Source of the DNA: Sulfurimonas sp.
GTDB taxonomy: Bacteria > Campylobacterota > Campylobacteria > Campylobacterales > Sulfurimonadaceae
NCBI RefSeq assembly: GCF_016744025.1
Contig: NZ_JADGFC010000006.1
Span: forward strand, 1 to 54,885
Reading direction: 5' to 3'
DNA length: 54,885 nt
Under the pieces are notes generated by a model. It did no database searches, was not told the DNA's origin, and was given only the letters and a program-made list of their open reading frames with translations. Within the stretch, counting starts at the first letter, position 1, and each line of letters opens with the position of its first letter. The position numbers and the translations under genes were made by a program. Below, piece after piece: positions 19,189-28,343 of the stretch.

Positions 19189-19926
19189 ATGAAAAGATTA
19201 TTAATATTACTAGCACTTAGCATCTCAGTTGTTCATGCAGGAACTATTAGCATAGCCGTAGCGGCAAATGTAAGTTACGCGATACAAGACTTAAAAAAAG
19301 AGTTTAACAAAACTCACCCTGAGACAAAAGTACGCATAACTCTTGGAAGTAGTGGAAAACTTACAGCTCAGATAAAACATGGTGCTCCATACCAGTTGTT
19401 TATGTCTGCAAATATGAAATATCCAAAAGCGTTGTATCAAGAAAAAATAGCGATAAAAGCACCTAAAGTTTATGCTTTAGGCTCTTTAGCCATCTTAAGT
19501 AATAAAAAAAGAGATTTAAGTGATGGCATCTATATACTCAAAAATAAAAAAATATCAAAAATAGCAATAGCAAACCCAAAAACAGCTCCTTATGGAATAG
19601 CTGCTTTTGAGGCTCTTGCAAATGCTAAGATTAAAAATGAGATTAAGAGTAAGTTTGTATATGGAGAGTCTATCTCTCAAACTGTTTCTTATACAGTTAC
19701 TGCCGCAGATATAGGAATCATCGCCAAGTCTTCACTTTATTCAAAAAATATGTCAAAATACAAAAAGAACATAAACTGGGTAGCAGTTGATCCAAAACTA
19801 TATACTCCAATAAAACAAGGTATCGTTATGTTAGAAGAAGACAAAGAGGTAAAAGCTTTTTATGACTTTATACTCTCAGAAGATGCAAAGAAAATATTTA
19901 AAAACTATGGATATCTACTACCATGA
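19189..19926 (+). CDS. modA: Molybdate ABC transporter substrate-binding protein
   Basis: Signal peptide; ISIAVAANVSYAIQDLKKEFNKTHPETKVRITLGSSGKLTAQIKHGAPYQLFMSAN. Confidence 0.93.
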   Translation: MKRLLILLALSISVVHAGTISIAVAANVSYAIQDLKKEFNKTHPETKVRITLGSSGKLTAQIKHGAPYQLFMSANMKYPKALYQEKIAIKAPKVYALGSLAILSNKKRDLSDGIYILKNKKISKIAIANPKTAPYGIAAFEALANAKIKNEIKSKFVYGESISQTVSYTVTAADIGIIAKSSLYSKNMSKYKKNINWVAVDPKLYTPIKQGIVMLEEDKEVKAFYDFILSEDAKKIFKNYGYLLP

Positions 19927-20324
19927 ACAAGTTCAAAGCGACCATAACAAAAATTCAAAGCGTAGATAATCTAAACATAGTTAACTTTGACTTTGGCGGT
20001 CAAGGTCTAAGTATGATGAGTCTAGATTTAAATGAAAAGATAAAAGTAGGAACTCAGGTTTTACTAACTGCAAAACCTACTCACATAGCTATAGCAAAAG
20101 AGTTTAGCGGAGATATCAGTTACTCAAATCAGTTAGATGCAAAGATAGTTGAGATAAACAACGGTGAGCTTTTAAGTAGCATAAAACTTAGCACGGGAGA
20201 TGCAACTTGTGAGAGTATCATCACAAAAAACTCATCTCTTAGAATGAAGCTAAAAAAAGATGATAAAGTTCTTCTTTTTATAAAAGCAAGTGAGTTATCT
20301 ATAAAAGAAGTTCTATCATGTTAG
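19923..20324 (+). CDS. TOBE-domain molybdate-binding (Mop-like) protein
   Basis: Located between modA and modB; TOBE-like repeats. Confidence 0.65.
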   Translation: MNKFKATITKIQSVDNLNIVNFDFGGQGLSMMSLDLNEKIKVGTQVLLTAKPTHIAIAKEFSGDISYSNQLDAKIVEINNGELLSSIKLSTGDATCESIITKNSSLRMKLKKDDKVLLFIKASELSIKEVLSC

Positions 20325-21007
20325 AGATGCTCCAAGCCATAGAGTTTGCTCCATTTATACTATCTTTTAAACTAGCAGGTATTACAACCCTTATACTTTT
20401 TACTCTATCTCTGCCTCTTGCTTGGTGGCTTTCTCAAACTCGTTCAAAAGCTAAACCAGTACTCGAAGCAATAACTGCTCTTCCAATAGTTTTACCTCCA
20501 TCTGTTTTAGGTTTTTACATACTTATAGTTCTTTCTCAAAACTCTCCTTTTGGTGCTTTTTTTGATGAGTACTTTGGAATAAAGTTAGTTTTTAACTTTA
20601 CAGGTCTTGTCATCGCAAGTTCATTTTACTCTCTACCATTTATGGTTCAACCTCTTCAAAGCGGATTTGAGTCTATAAACAAGAACATGCTAGAAGCTTC
20701 ATATATAAGCGGTAAAAGTAAATTAGAAACAATTCTAAAAGTAGCACTTCCAAATATGAAACCAGCTCTTATAACTGCAATAATCGTAACATTTGCTCAT
20801 ACAGTCGGAGAGTTTGGAGTAGTTCTAATGGTAGGTGGAAGTATCCCAGATGAAACAAAGGTTGCATCTGTAGCCATCTATGAAATGGTTGAAATACTAG
20901 ACTACACTTCTGCGCATATCTATAGTGCAATAATGGTAATAATGAGCTTTTTGGTTCTGCTGAGTGTTTATATTTTTAATCATAAACAGTCGAAAAGTTT
21001 TATGTAA
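20318..21007 (+). CDS. modB: Molybdate ABC transporter permease
   Basis: [63 protein letters not shown]. Confidence 0.95.
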   Translation: MLEMLQAIEFAPFILSFKLAGITTLILFTLSLPLAWWLSQTRSKAKPVLEAITALPIVLPPSVLGFYILIVLSQNSPFGAFFDEYFGIKLVFNFTGLVIASSFYSLPFMVQPLQSGFESINKNMLEASYISGKSKLETILKVALPNMKPALITAIIVTFAHTVGEFGVVLMVGGSIPDETKVASVAIYEMVEILDYTSAHIYSAIMVIMSFLVLLSVYIFNHKQSKSFM

Positions 21008-21010
21008 AAG
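20964..21010 (+). repeat. Left copy of the modB 3'-end repeat (intact modB tail)
   Basis: gtgtttatatttttaatcataaacagtcgaaaagttttatgtaaaag; diverged copy at 22106-22150. Confidence 0.75.
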
Positions 21011-21019
21011 GTTTAAAAA

Positions 21020-22017
21020 ATGAGTGATATTGTAATTTATGAAGATGGGAATGTTGAGTTAAATACAACCGTTAAAAATGAAACTATTTGGTTGTCACAA
21101 AAGCAAATAGCAGAACTATTTGATGTTCAAAGACCAGCTGTTACAAAGCATTTGAGTAATATATTTAAAAGTGGTGAATTAGATGAAAAAGTGGTATGTT
21201 CCATTTTGGAACATACCACTCCACATGGTGCAATAAAAGAGAAAAAACAAGAACTAAGTTTTATAACCTTGATACAATTATATCTATCGGATATAGAGTA
21301 AATAGTAAAAAGGCAACACAGTTTAGAATATGGGCAACAAATATATTAAAAGAGTATCTTATAAAAGGATATGTGCTTAATAAAGATAAACTTCAAGAAG
21401 AAAAGTTACAAGAACTAGACAACACACTAAAGCTTATAAGAAATAGTATAGATGAAAAACAGATAGGTTTAGATGAAGCAAAAGGGCTTGTAGATATAGT
21501 CTCAAACTATGCAAAAAGTTGGGCTTTATTACAAGGGTATGATGAGCAAAGTTTAGAAGATATTTCAGTATCTAAAGAAGAGAACTTTATACTTGATTAC
21601 GATGAAGCAAAAGATGCCATAGCTGAGTTTAAAAAAGTACTTATGGAAAAAGGAGAAGCAACAAATCTTTTTGGACAAGAAAAAGCAAATGAATTTAAAG
21701 GAAATCTTTTAAATATTTATCAAAGCTTTGGAGGTGTTGATTTATTAGCTTCTATCGAACATAAGGCTTCAAACCTACTCTACTATGTGATAAAAGGACA
21801 TGCTTTTAATGATGGAAACAAACGCATCGGGGCATATCTTTTTATACTATTTTTATCTAAAAACAAAGCTCTACATAAAGCAAATGACGAGTTGAAGATA
21901 AACGACAATGCCCTAGCTTCACTAGCTCTCTTAGTAGCCACAAGTAAACCAGAACAAAAAGACATCATTATAAAACTAATCATGAACATCTTATATGATG
22001 GCAATAATGAAGTATAG
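21020..22017 (+). pseudogene. RhuM-Fic protein split by a -1 frameshift (ORFs 21020-21301 and 21196-22017)
   Basis: WLSQKQIAELFDVQRPAVTKHLSNIF...TTPHGAIKEKKQE then KFYNLDTIISIGYRVNSKKATQFRIWATNILKEYLIKGYVLN; Fic-like HAFNDGNKRIGAYLF. Confidence 0.85.
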
Positions 22018-22029
22018 GGAGAAATAAAT

Positions 22030-22161
22030 ATGGAACTAGTTTATTTATGGGTAGAAGATTATAAGAATATCAAGAAACAAGGTTTAACTTTTCGCCTAGG
22101 TTTGGGTGTTTATATTTTTATCATAAGCGGAAGAAGAGTTTTATATAAAGGAGGATGTTAA
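22030..22161 (+). pseudogene. 43-codon chimeric ORF: ATPase-like N-terminal stub (MELVYLWVEDYKNIKKQGLTF) joined to a frameshifted modB tail
   Basis: Translation MELVYLWVEDYKNIKKQGLTFRLGLGVYIFIISGRRVLYKGGC; not in the supplied ORF track (short). Confidence 0.5.
22106..22150 (+). repeat. Right, decayed copy of the modB 3' end
   Basis: gtgtttatatttttatcataagcggaagaagagttttatataaag; restoring one A gives VYIFNHKRKKSFI*, versus [13 protein letters not shown] in modB. Confidence 0.75.
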
Positions 22162-22164
22162 TAT

Positions 22165-23628
22165 ATGTCAAAAGAATTTTATAGAATAAGAAGTTTAGAG
22201 AGTTTAATTGGTAAACATAAAGAACTTGATAATCAAGAAATTTTTTTTCAAACTCCTGAAAAACTAAATGACCCAATGGAAGGATTTATAGAATTTGTAT
22301 TTAATGGAGATAAAATAGTTTGGAAAAACTTTTTTAAGCATTATATTATCTGTTTTGAATGGATATTTCAAAATTATATAATTTATGGAGAAAATGGTAT
22401 TCAATTAGGAGTAGAATATATTCCTATTTTTAAAACATTTGAAGAATTAGAATCTCCAGAATATAAACAGTTAATTTCAAAAATAACAGAATCTTTTTTT
22501 GAAAATTCTGGAGAATTAGTCAATGAAATTTCTCAAATAACGACAGATATTTCAAAAGATGAATTACTTAGGTATTTATATTTTTCACATAATGTGTTAT
22601 TAGAAATTGTTCAAAGAACTTATGAAGATCAAGAATTAATGCCAAGAAGAAAACAAATAACAAAAATAGATATTAACAATATTAAAAATATTAGTAAATA
22701 CATAAATGCTATTGAAAAGTTAAGAGAAGAATATGGACATGAAAAAGTAAATATACTTCACCAAGATTCAGTAGCATGGTATGAGAAGATGATGCTAGAA
22801 CTTAACTGCAATACAGTTATGGGTAAAGAGACTCCAAACAAAAATTTTATATTAAATTTTAATAGTCATTATTTAGAGGCATTAAAAAAGCTAACTTATC
22901 CAAAAGTTTATGTAGCTAGTTTTTTAGAAAACCCATATAATTCATCAACTTGGGGAAATTATGGAGAGAATCATACAGGGGTTTGTTTAATTTTTAAGTC
23001 AGATAAAGAACAACTAGAATTTTCTAATGTTCTCTCAGGAGATAGACCAATAACTCAATCCTTGAAATTTAAAAAAGTTAATTATGATAGTGACTTTAAG
23101 GAAATTAATTTTTTTGAATCTTTTGGATTATTAACTTATCAAAAAATTTACTCATGGTATATAGATGAATCTAACAATGAAAGTATTTTATTTGACAAAA
23201 TGTTTAAAAATGAAGATTCATGGAGAGAAGAATTTTGGGGAAAATTTGAAAAGAATAAATTGATAAAAACAAAAGATTGGCATTATGAGAAAGAGTATAG
23301 ATTAACTTACCATAGACTTTCAGACTATGAGGTTCCAAAAGAACATAGAAAATTAAAATATGATTTTAATAGCTTAAAAGGCTTAATTTTTGGGATAAAA
23401 ACTCCTTTAGACAAAAAATGTGAAATTATTGAAATTATAAAAAATAAATGTAAAGAAAGAAATAGAAATGATTTTGAATTTAATCAGGCTTATTATTGCA
23501 ACAGTGAAAAAGAAATACGTTACAGAAATCTAAATTTAAAGTTTAACGATACTATTCAAAAATCAAAAAAAGTGACGAAGTCTATTAAAAAGGTGAAAAC
23601 AATCAATGATAAAAATAAATATAACTAA
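22165..23628 (+). CDS. DUF2971-type protein
   Basis: FYRIRSLESLIGKHKELDNQEIFFQTPEKLNDPMEGF and VASFLENPYNSSTWGNYGENHTGVCLIF; RBS aaaggagg; 3' end overlaps the modC start. Confidence 0.7.
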   Translation: MSKEFYRIRSLESLIGKHKELDNQEIFFQTPEKLNDPMEGFIEFVFNGDKIVWKNFFKHYIICFEWIFQNYIIYGENGIQLGVEYIPIFKTFEELESPEYKQLISKITESFFENSGELVNEISQITTDISKDELLRYLYFSHNVLLEIVQRTYEDQELMPRRKQITKIDINNIKNISKYINAIEKLREEYGHEKVNILHQDSVAWYEKMMLELNCNTVMGKETPNKNFILNFNSHYLEALKKLTYPKVYVASFLENPYNSSTWGNYGENHTGVCLIFKSDKEQLEFSNVLSGDRPITQSLKFKKVNYDSDFKEINFFESFGLLTYQKIYSWYIDESNNESILFDKMFKNEDSWREEFWGKFEKNKLIKTKDWHYEKEYRLTYHRLSDYEVPKEHRKLKYDFNSLKGLIFGIKTPLDKKCEIIEIIKNKCKERNRNDFEFNQAYYCNSEKEIRYRNLNLKFNDTIQKSKKVTKSIKKVKTINDKNKYN

Positions 23629-24460
23629 AAAACTTCACGGTTCACTCTCAGATATGAACTTAGATATAGACCTCAACATCAAAGAGGGAGAGTTCTTAGC
23701 ACTTAGTGGGAAGAGTGGAAGTGGAAAGACTACACTTCTTCGCATCTTGGCAGGACTCGAAGATGCAAGCGGAGATATAAGTGTAGGTGAAGAGAGTTGG
23801 TTAAGCTCCACTATGAAACTTTCACCTCAAAAAAGAGCCATTGGTTTTGTTTTTCAAGACTACGCTCTTTTTGATAATATGAGTGTTTTGAACAATCTTT
23901 TGTATGTAAAAAAAGATATAAAACTAGCTCAGCATCTACTTGGCATAACTGAACTTCTTGAGCTAAAAGAGCGACTTCCAAATACTCTAAGTGGTGGTCA
24001 AAAACAAAGAGTTGCACTTTGTCGTGCGATGATGAACAGACCCAAACTTCTACTTATGGATGAGCCACTCTCAGCTCTAGATCCAGCCATGAGAACCAAA
24101 CTACAAAACGAGATACTAACTCTTCATCGTGAGTTTAATACAACTACCATCATGGTAAGTCACGACCCAAGTGAGATTTATAGACTTGCGTCTAAAGTGG
24201 TTGTTTTAGAAAATGGAAAAATCACAAACGAGGGTAAACCAAAAGATATACTCTTAAGAACACAGGGAAGTCAAAAGTTCTCGTTTAGCGGAGAGCTTTT
24301 AGATATAAAAAAAGTAGATGTAATCTTTGTAGCCATCATAGCCATTGGTCAGCAACTTGTAGAAGTAGTAGTGAGTGAGTATGAAGCACAAAACCTAAAC
24401 ATCGGAGATGCCATAGAAGTTAGTACTAAAGCATTTACTCCAATAGTTAGTAGTGTATAG
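23606..24460 (+). CDS. modC: Molybdate ABC transporter ATP-binding protein
   Basis: Walker A GKSGSGKTT, signature LSGGQKQRVALCRAM, Walker B LLLMDEP. Confidence 0.93.
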   Translation: MIKINITKKLHGSLSDMNLDIDLNIKEGEFLALSGKSGSGKTTLLRILAGLEDASGDISVGEESWLSSTMKLSPQKRAIGFVFQDYALFDNMSVLNNLLYVKKDIKLAQHLLGITELLELKERLPNTLSGGQKQRVALCRAMMNRPKLLLMDEPLSALDPAMRTKLQNEILTLHREFNTTTIMVSHDPSEIYRLASKVVVLENGKITNEGKPKDILLRTQGSQKFSFSGELLDIKKVDVIFVAIIAIGQQLVEVVVSEYEAQNLNIGDAIEVSTKAFTPIVSSV

Positions 24461-24764
24461 CTAACCAAACAGTCTCTTGATTTTGTATAGTCCAAGAGAC
24501 TCTGTGTTTTGTGCCTGCTGTGATGTTAAGATAATCACCCTCTTGAAGTTTTATATCCTCTGCATCTTCAAACTCTAAAATAGCTTCGCCCTTAAGAACT
24601 ATTACCCATTCATCGCTCTTTTGATTGTACCACTCAAACTCATCTGTTGTGTGACCTTTTGAGATTATTCTTTCAATCTTAAGTCCATCTTTTGATATGA
24701 TATCTTCAAAGAGTTCTTCTTTTATCTCTGATGGAATATTTGCAAATATATTAGACTTTTTCAT
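24447..24764 (-). CDS. Cupin-domain protein
   Basis: WVIVLKGEAILEFEDAEDIKLQEGDYLNITAGTKHRVSWT. Confidence 0.85.
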   Translation of the reverse strand: MKKSNIFANIPSEIKEELFEDIISKDGLKIERIISKGHTTDEFEWYNQKSDEWVIVLKGEAILEFEDAEDIKLQEGDYLNITAGTKHRVSWTIQNQETVWLAIHY

Positions 24765-25633
24765 GGAAAGTATGCGCTCATATATCCAACCACCCTACTC
24801 TCATCTTCGCTCGCATCTGCACTTGTTCTATAATCAAGTATATTAGATGTCAAAGAAAGTTTCTTTGCACTCATCATCATAGCTTCTACTCCTGTAATAC
24901 CACAAGCTTCACATCCATTACGGAGTTCTTGCATATCAAGTTTGGATACTGCTTCTAAACAAATATTGTCTAGTTTATTTGCATCTTCAAGGTTATAAAA
25001 ATGACTTAAATCAGTACTAATAATAACTCCATAATCATCATCTGCTAAAACAAAATCTATAATATCTGAGATATCACTTGCATCTACTCTCCCATAAACT
25101 AGCTCAACTATTTGTGCATCTGGTATATAGAACTTTATAAATGGAAATTGAACTTCTGTAGAGTATTCCTTATGTGCATCTTTAACACTCCCAAGTGAAA
25201 ACTTCTCTTTTAATTCTTGCGCAATTTCTGTCGCAGAATTTAAATCTCCAAAAGGTGTTTCATAGTCACATACGTCCAAAAGGCTGATACCATCAAAAGC
25301 CACCTTATGAGAAGGTCCTATGACTACAAACTTTTTTACTCCACTTTTTTGTAAAACTCTGTAGGCAATATTTGCCGTATATCCTGAAAAAACATAACCA
25401 GCATGAGGAACAATTACCGCTCTACTTTTTACATCTGGTAGAGTAAAGTTCTCCTCATATATTTTGTTAAAATGTTCAAAGTATCTTTCAAGTTCTACTG
25501 ATCTTGCAGGGTAAAAACTTCCTACAACACTCATATTTCTTTTCATAATCCCCTCTCCATTAAAGTTTTTGTATCTTGTCAAATTCTTCTTGTATATGCT
25601 CAACCTCATATCTATAAACAGTTGGGTGTTCAC
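24761..25633 (-). CDS. amrB: AmmeMemoRadiSam system protein B (MEMO1 family); likely true start near 25546
   Basis: MSVVGSFYPARSVELERYF...VPHAGYVFSGYTANIAYRVL...GPSHKVAFDGISL. Confidence 0.9.
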   Translation of the reverse strand: MNTQLFIDMRLSIYKKNLTRYKNFNGEGIMKRNMSVVGSFYPARSVELERYFEHFNKIYEENFTLPDVKSRAVIVPHAGYVFSGYTANIAYRVLQKSGVKKFVVIGPSHKVAFDGISLLDVCDYETPFGDLNSATEIAQELKEKFSLGSVKDAHKEYSTEVQFPFIKFYIPDAQIVELVYGRVDASDISDIIDFVLADDDYGVIISTDLSHFYNLEDANKLDNICLEAVSKLDMQELRNGCEACGITGVEAMMMSAKKLSLTSNILDYRTSADASEDESRVVGYMSAYFP

Positions 25634-26144
25634 TATATATAGAAGGTGTTGCTCCAGCCTTAGTACTAAGGTGTTCTAAAAACTCTTTTGCACTGCTTAA
25701 CTGCTCCCAAACCTGAGGTAAGAAAGTACCTTGGTGCCCTTTATGAGTTAAGATAAGTCCATCTATATTAGGCCTGACTTTTTGAAGTAAATCTTCATAA
25801 TCCTCATACTCTAAAATCTCTGGCTCACTTAAAATGGAGACTTCAAGGTTTAGATGCGAGAATTCAGCACTGCTTATAGCATTAAACCTAGGGTCTTTAA
25901 AGGATGCCGAAATTGCATTTAAAACTATATCATCTATAAGTCTTCTGTGAGGAACTATTGAGCCTATGCATCCTCGTAAATTACCATCATACTTTAATGT
26001 TACAAAACTAGCTCCATCTTTTTGCAAGTATGGATATTCTCTTAAAAGAGAATATCCATCTACACTACTTGTATCCTCAAACTTACTTAGTATTGCAGTC
26101 TTAGCAATTCGTAGTAAAATATTTTCAACCATATCTTTTCCCAC
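25560..26144 (-). CDS. amrA: AmmeMemoRadiSam system protein A (AMMECR1 family)
   Basis: ASFVTLKYDGNLRGCIGSIVPHRRLIDDIVLNAISASFKDPRF. Confidence 0.9.
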   Translation of the reverse strand: MGKDMVENILLRIAKTAILSKFEDTSSVDGYSLLREYPYLQKDGASFVTLKYDGNLRGCIGSIVPHRRLIDDIVLNAISASFKDPRFNAISSAEFSHLNLEVSILSEPEILEYEDYEDLLQKVRPNIDGLILTHKGHQGTFLPQVWEQLSSAKEFLEHLSTKAGATPSIYSEHPTVYRYEVEHIQEEFDKIQKL

Positions 26145-26150
26145 CTTTTT

Positions 26151-27398
26151 TTAGTCACCGTGGCGACGTTTATGCTTTTTACTTTTTTTATCTACTGTTT
26201 TGTGATGGCACTCTCCACTTTTTTGCAGGGCATACTTAGTCATAAAAGGACCTAGCATCTCATGAACGAATGTAGTCGCAATAATAACATTAAGTATGAA
26301 AGGAGCGATGCTATCGAGTTGTGCATGGTTTTGTATAGATAGAGCAAGTCCAATCGCTACACCCGCTTGAGGGAAGAGTGCTATTCCCATATATTTTTTA
26401 ATAGTGTTTGAGCTTTTTGAAACTACTGCTCCAAGATAGCTTCCAAGAACCTTACCTATAACTCTTAAAAGTGTATACATAGCTATTATGAGAGGAACAC
26501 TTACCAACGAATCTAACTTTAAATACATTGCAGATAAGATGAAAAAAAGCATAAATATAATATTTGCTAGATGCTTATCAATCTCTTCTTGAATCAAATC
26601 AAAATGACGTGAAGTATTTACCATGACTATACCCATAACCATAGCACTTAAAAGAGGTTCAAGTGCGTATAACTCACTTATGCTGTAAACTAAAAATATA
26701 AGACCAATAGTTGCGATAGTTTCCATAGTTTTAGAGCTTACAAATACTCTCTCTAGTAGTGTATTTGTAAGACCTGCAATCGTTCCAAAAAGTATGCTCA
26801 TAGCTAAGATTACAACAGCATCTAAGATATTTACCCACTCAAAAACTGCACTAGCAATCAATGATGTTCCAACAGTAAGAGCAAAGGTTAATATCATCAA
26901 AGAGATTACATCATCAAGAGCAACAATGGCTAAAAAAGTTGAAGTAAAAATTCCCTTTGCTCTAAGTTCATGAACTATGGCAAGAGGAGTAGCGGGAGCA
27001 GTTGCAGTTGCGATACCTGCTAAAAGCAGAGCAATGAGAACTACTTCTCTTGTATCAAAAGGAAAAATTCCTCCCAAGATAATAAAACCAACTGACACAA
27101 CTACAAAAGTTCCTATAGCTTGAAAAAGAGTGATATAAACAACTTCTTTTGCATGCCCACGAAATGATGAAAACTTTAGTGTAGCTCCGACAAGAACGGC
27201 TATGATAGACAGAGAAATATCAATTATAAGATGCGAATGTTCAACGAAGTTTGTAGGAATTATTCCAAGCACTTCTGGTCCTATGAATAAACCAAGAAGT
27301 AAGTAACCGACTACACGAGGAATTCCAATCTTAGGGCTAATCCAGCCAATTATGCTTCCTAAGACAAAGATGATTCCTATATTAAATAGCATCTCCAT
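26151..27398 (-). CDS. CPA2-type cation:proton antiporter
   Basis: Multi-TM; GWISPKIGIPRVVGYLLLGLFIGPEVLG; ALDDVISLMILTFAL. Confidence 0.88.
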   Translation of the reverse strand: MEMLFNIGIIFVLGSIIGWISPKIGIPRVVGYLLLGLFIGPEVLGIIPTNFVEHSHLIIDISLSIIAVLVGATLKFSSFRGHAKEVVYITLFQAIGTFVVVSVGFIILGGIFPFDTREVVLIALLLAGIATATAPATPLAIVHELRAKGIFTSTFLAIVALDDVISLMILTFALTVGTSLIASAVFEWVNILDAVVILAMSILFGTIAGLTNTLLERVFVSSKTMETIATIGLIFLVYSISELYALEPLLSAMVMGIVMVNTSRHFDLIQEEIDKHLANIIFMLFFILSAMYLKLDSLVSVPLIIAMYTLLRVIGKVLGSYLGAVVSKSSNTIKKYMGIALFPQAGVAIGLALSIQNHAQLDSIAPFILNVIIATTFVHEMLGPFMTKYALQKSGECHHKTVDKKSKKHKRRHGD

Positions 27399-27410
27399 AA
27401 TAACACAAAC

Positions 27411-28283
27411 TTACTCAACTATATTACGAAGAGCATCTTCAAATTTATCAAACTTAAACTCAAACCCACTATCTAAAAGCTTTTTAGGATATGCGTCTTT
27501 AGAATCAAGCATTACACTAGAGCCTTCGCCAAAAATCATCTTTACAAGAAAAGCAGGAAGAGGTAAAAATGTTGGGCGACTAAGAACTTTTCCAAGTATT
27601 TTTGTTTGCTCAATATTTGAAAGAGTATGCTTTGTTGTAAAGTTTATAGGACCATTTAACTCAGGAGTCTTAACTATAAACTCAAAGGCATGAACTAGGT
27701 CATCTATATGTATCCATGAGATAATCTGATTACCCTCACCAACTTTTCCCCCCATACCCATTTTAAAAGCAGGAAGCATCTTTTGCATTGCTCCACCTTC
27801 TTTTGCATAGATGACACCAAATCTAGTCTGTACACTTCTAACACCAAACTCCTCTGCTCTCATAGCCTGGGCTTCCCAATCTTTACATATATGTGCAAGA
27901 TAGTCAGTCCCATAATCACTAGAGTTCTCATCATGTTTTGCTTGTGAGTCATAGATGCCAACCGCAGATGCTGATATAAAAAGTTTTGGTTTTTCTTCAC
28001 ATAGAGCCATCGCATCTACGAGTTTTTTAGTAGTATCTATTCTAGAGTTATAAAGTAAATCTTTATAAGCTTCATCCCATCTTGCCAAGATAGATGCACC
28101 ACTTAGATTTATTAGAACATCGCACTTATTTATCTCTTTAGCAATATCTTCTATTGTTGAATTTTTTCTTACTTTTATACCAAAAACATCATTATGCTTT
28201 GAAGAAAAATACTCTTCAAGTTTTGAACCTACAAGCCCACTTTTACCGCAAATTATTATTTTTAATCTGTATCCTTTAGACAT
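27411..28283 (-). CDS. TIGR01777-type NAD-dependent epimerase
   Basis: IIICGKSGLVGSKLEEYF...LINLSGASILARWDEAYKDLLYNSRIDTTKKLV. Confidence 0.85.
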   Translation of the reverse strand: MSKGYRLKIIICGKSGLVGSKLEEYFSSKHNDVFGIKVRKNSTIEDIAKEINKCDVLINLSGASILARWDEAYKDLLYNSRIDTTKKLVDAMALCEEKPKLFISASAVGIYDSQAKHDENSSDYGTDYLAHICKDWEAQAMRAEEFGVRSVQTRFGVIYAKEGGAMQKMLPAFKMGMGGKVGEGNQIISWIHIDDLVHAFEFIVKTPELNGPINFTTKHTLSNIEQTKILGKVLSRPTFLPLPAFLVKMIFGEGSSVMLDSKDAYPKKLLDSGFEFKFDKFEDALRNIVE

Positions 28284-28343
28284 TAGATACTCCTTTATGA
28301 GTATAATAAATAATTTTACCTAAATAATGTTATGAAAATCCTA

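Noticed and set aside
21236-21260. Programmed -1 ribosomal frameshift at A AAA AAC in RhuM-Fic
   Set aside because: The heptamer is not in the required X XXY YYZ phase (zero-frame codons are GAG AAA AAA CAA); slippage on the A-run or an indel is more likely.
27352-27693. 113-aa + strand ORF
   Set aside because: Antisense across the antiporter/epimerase genes; no coding support.
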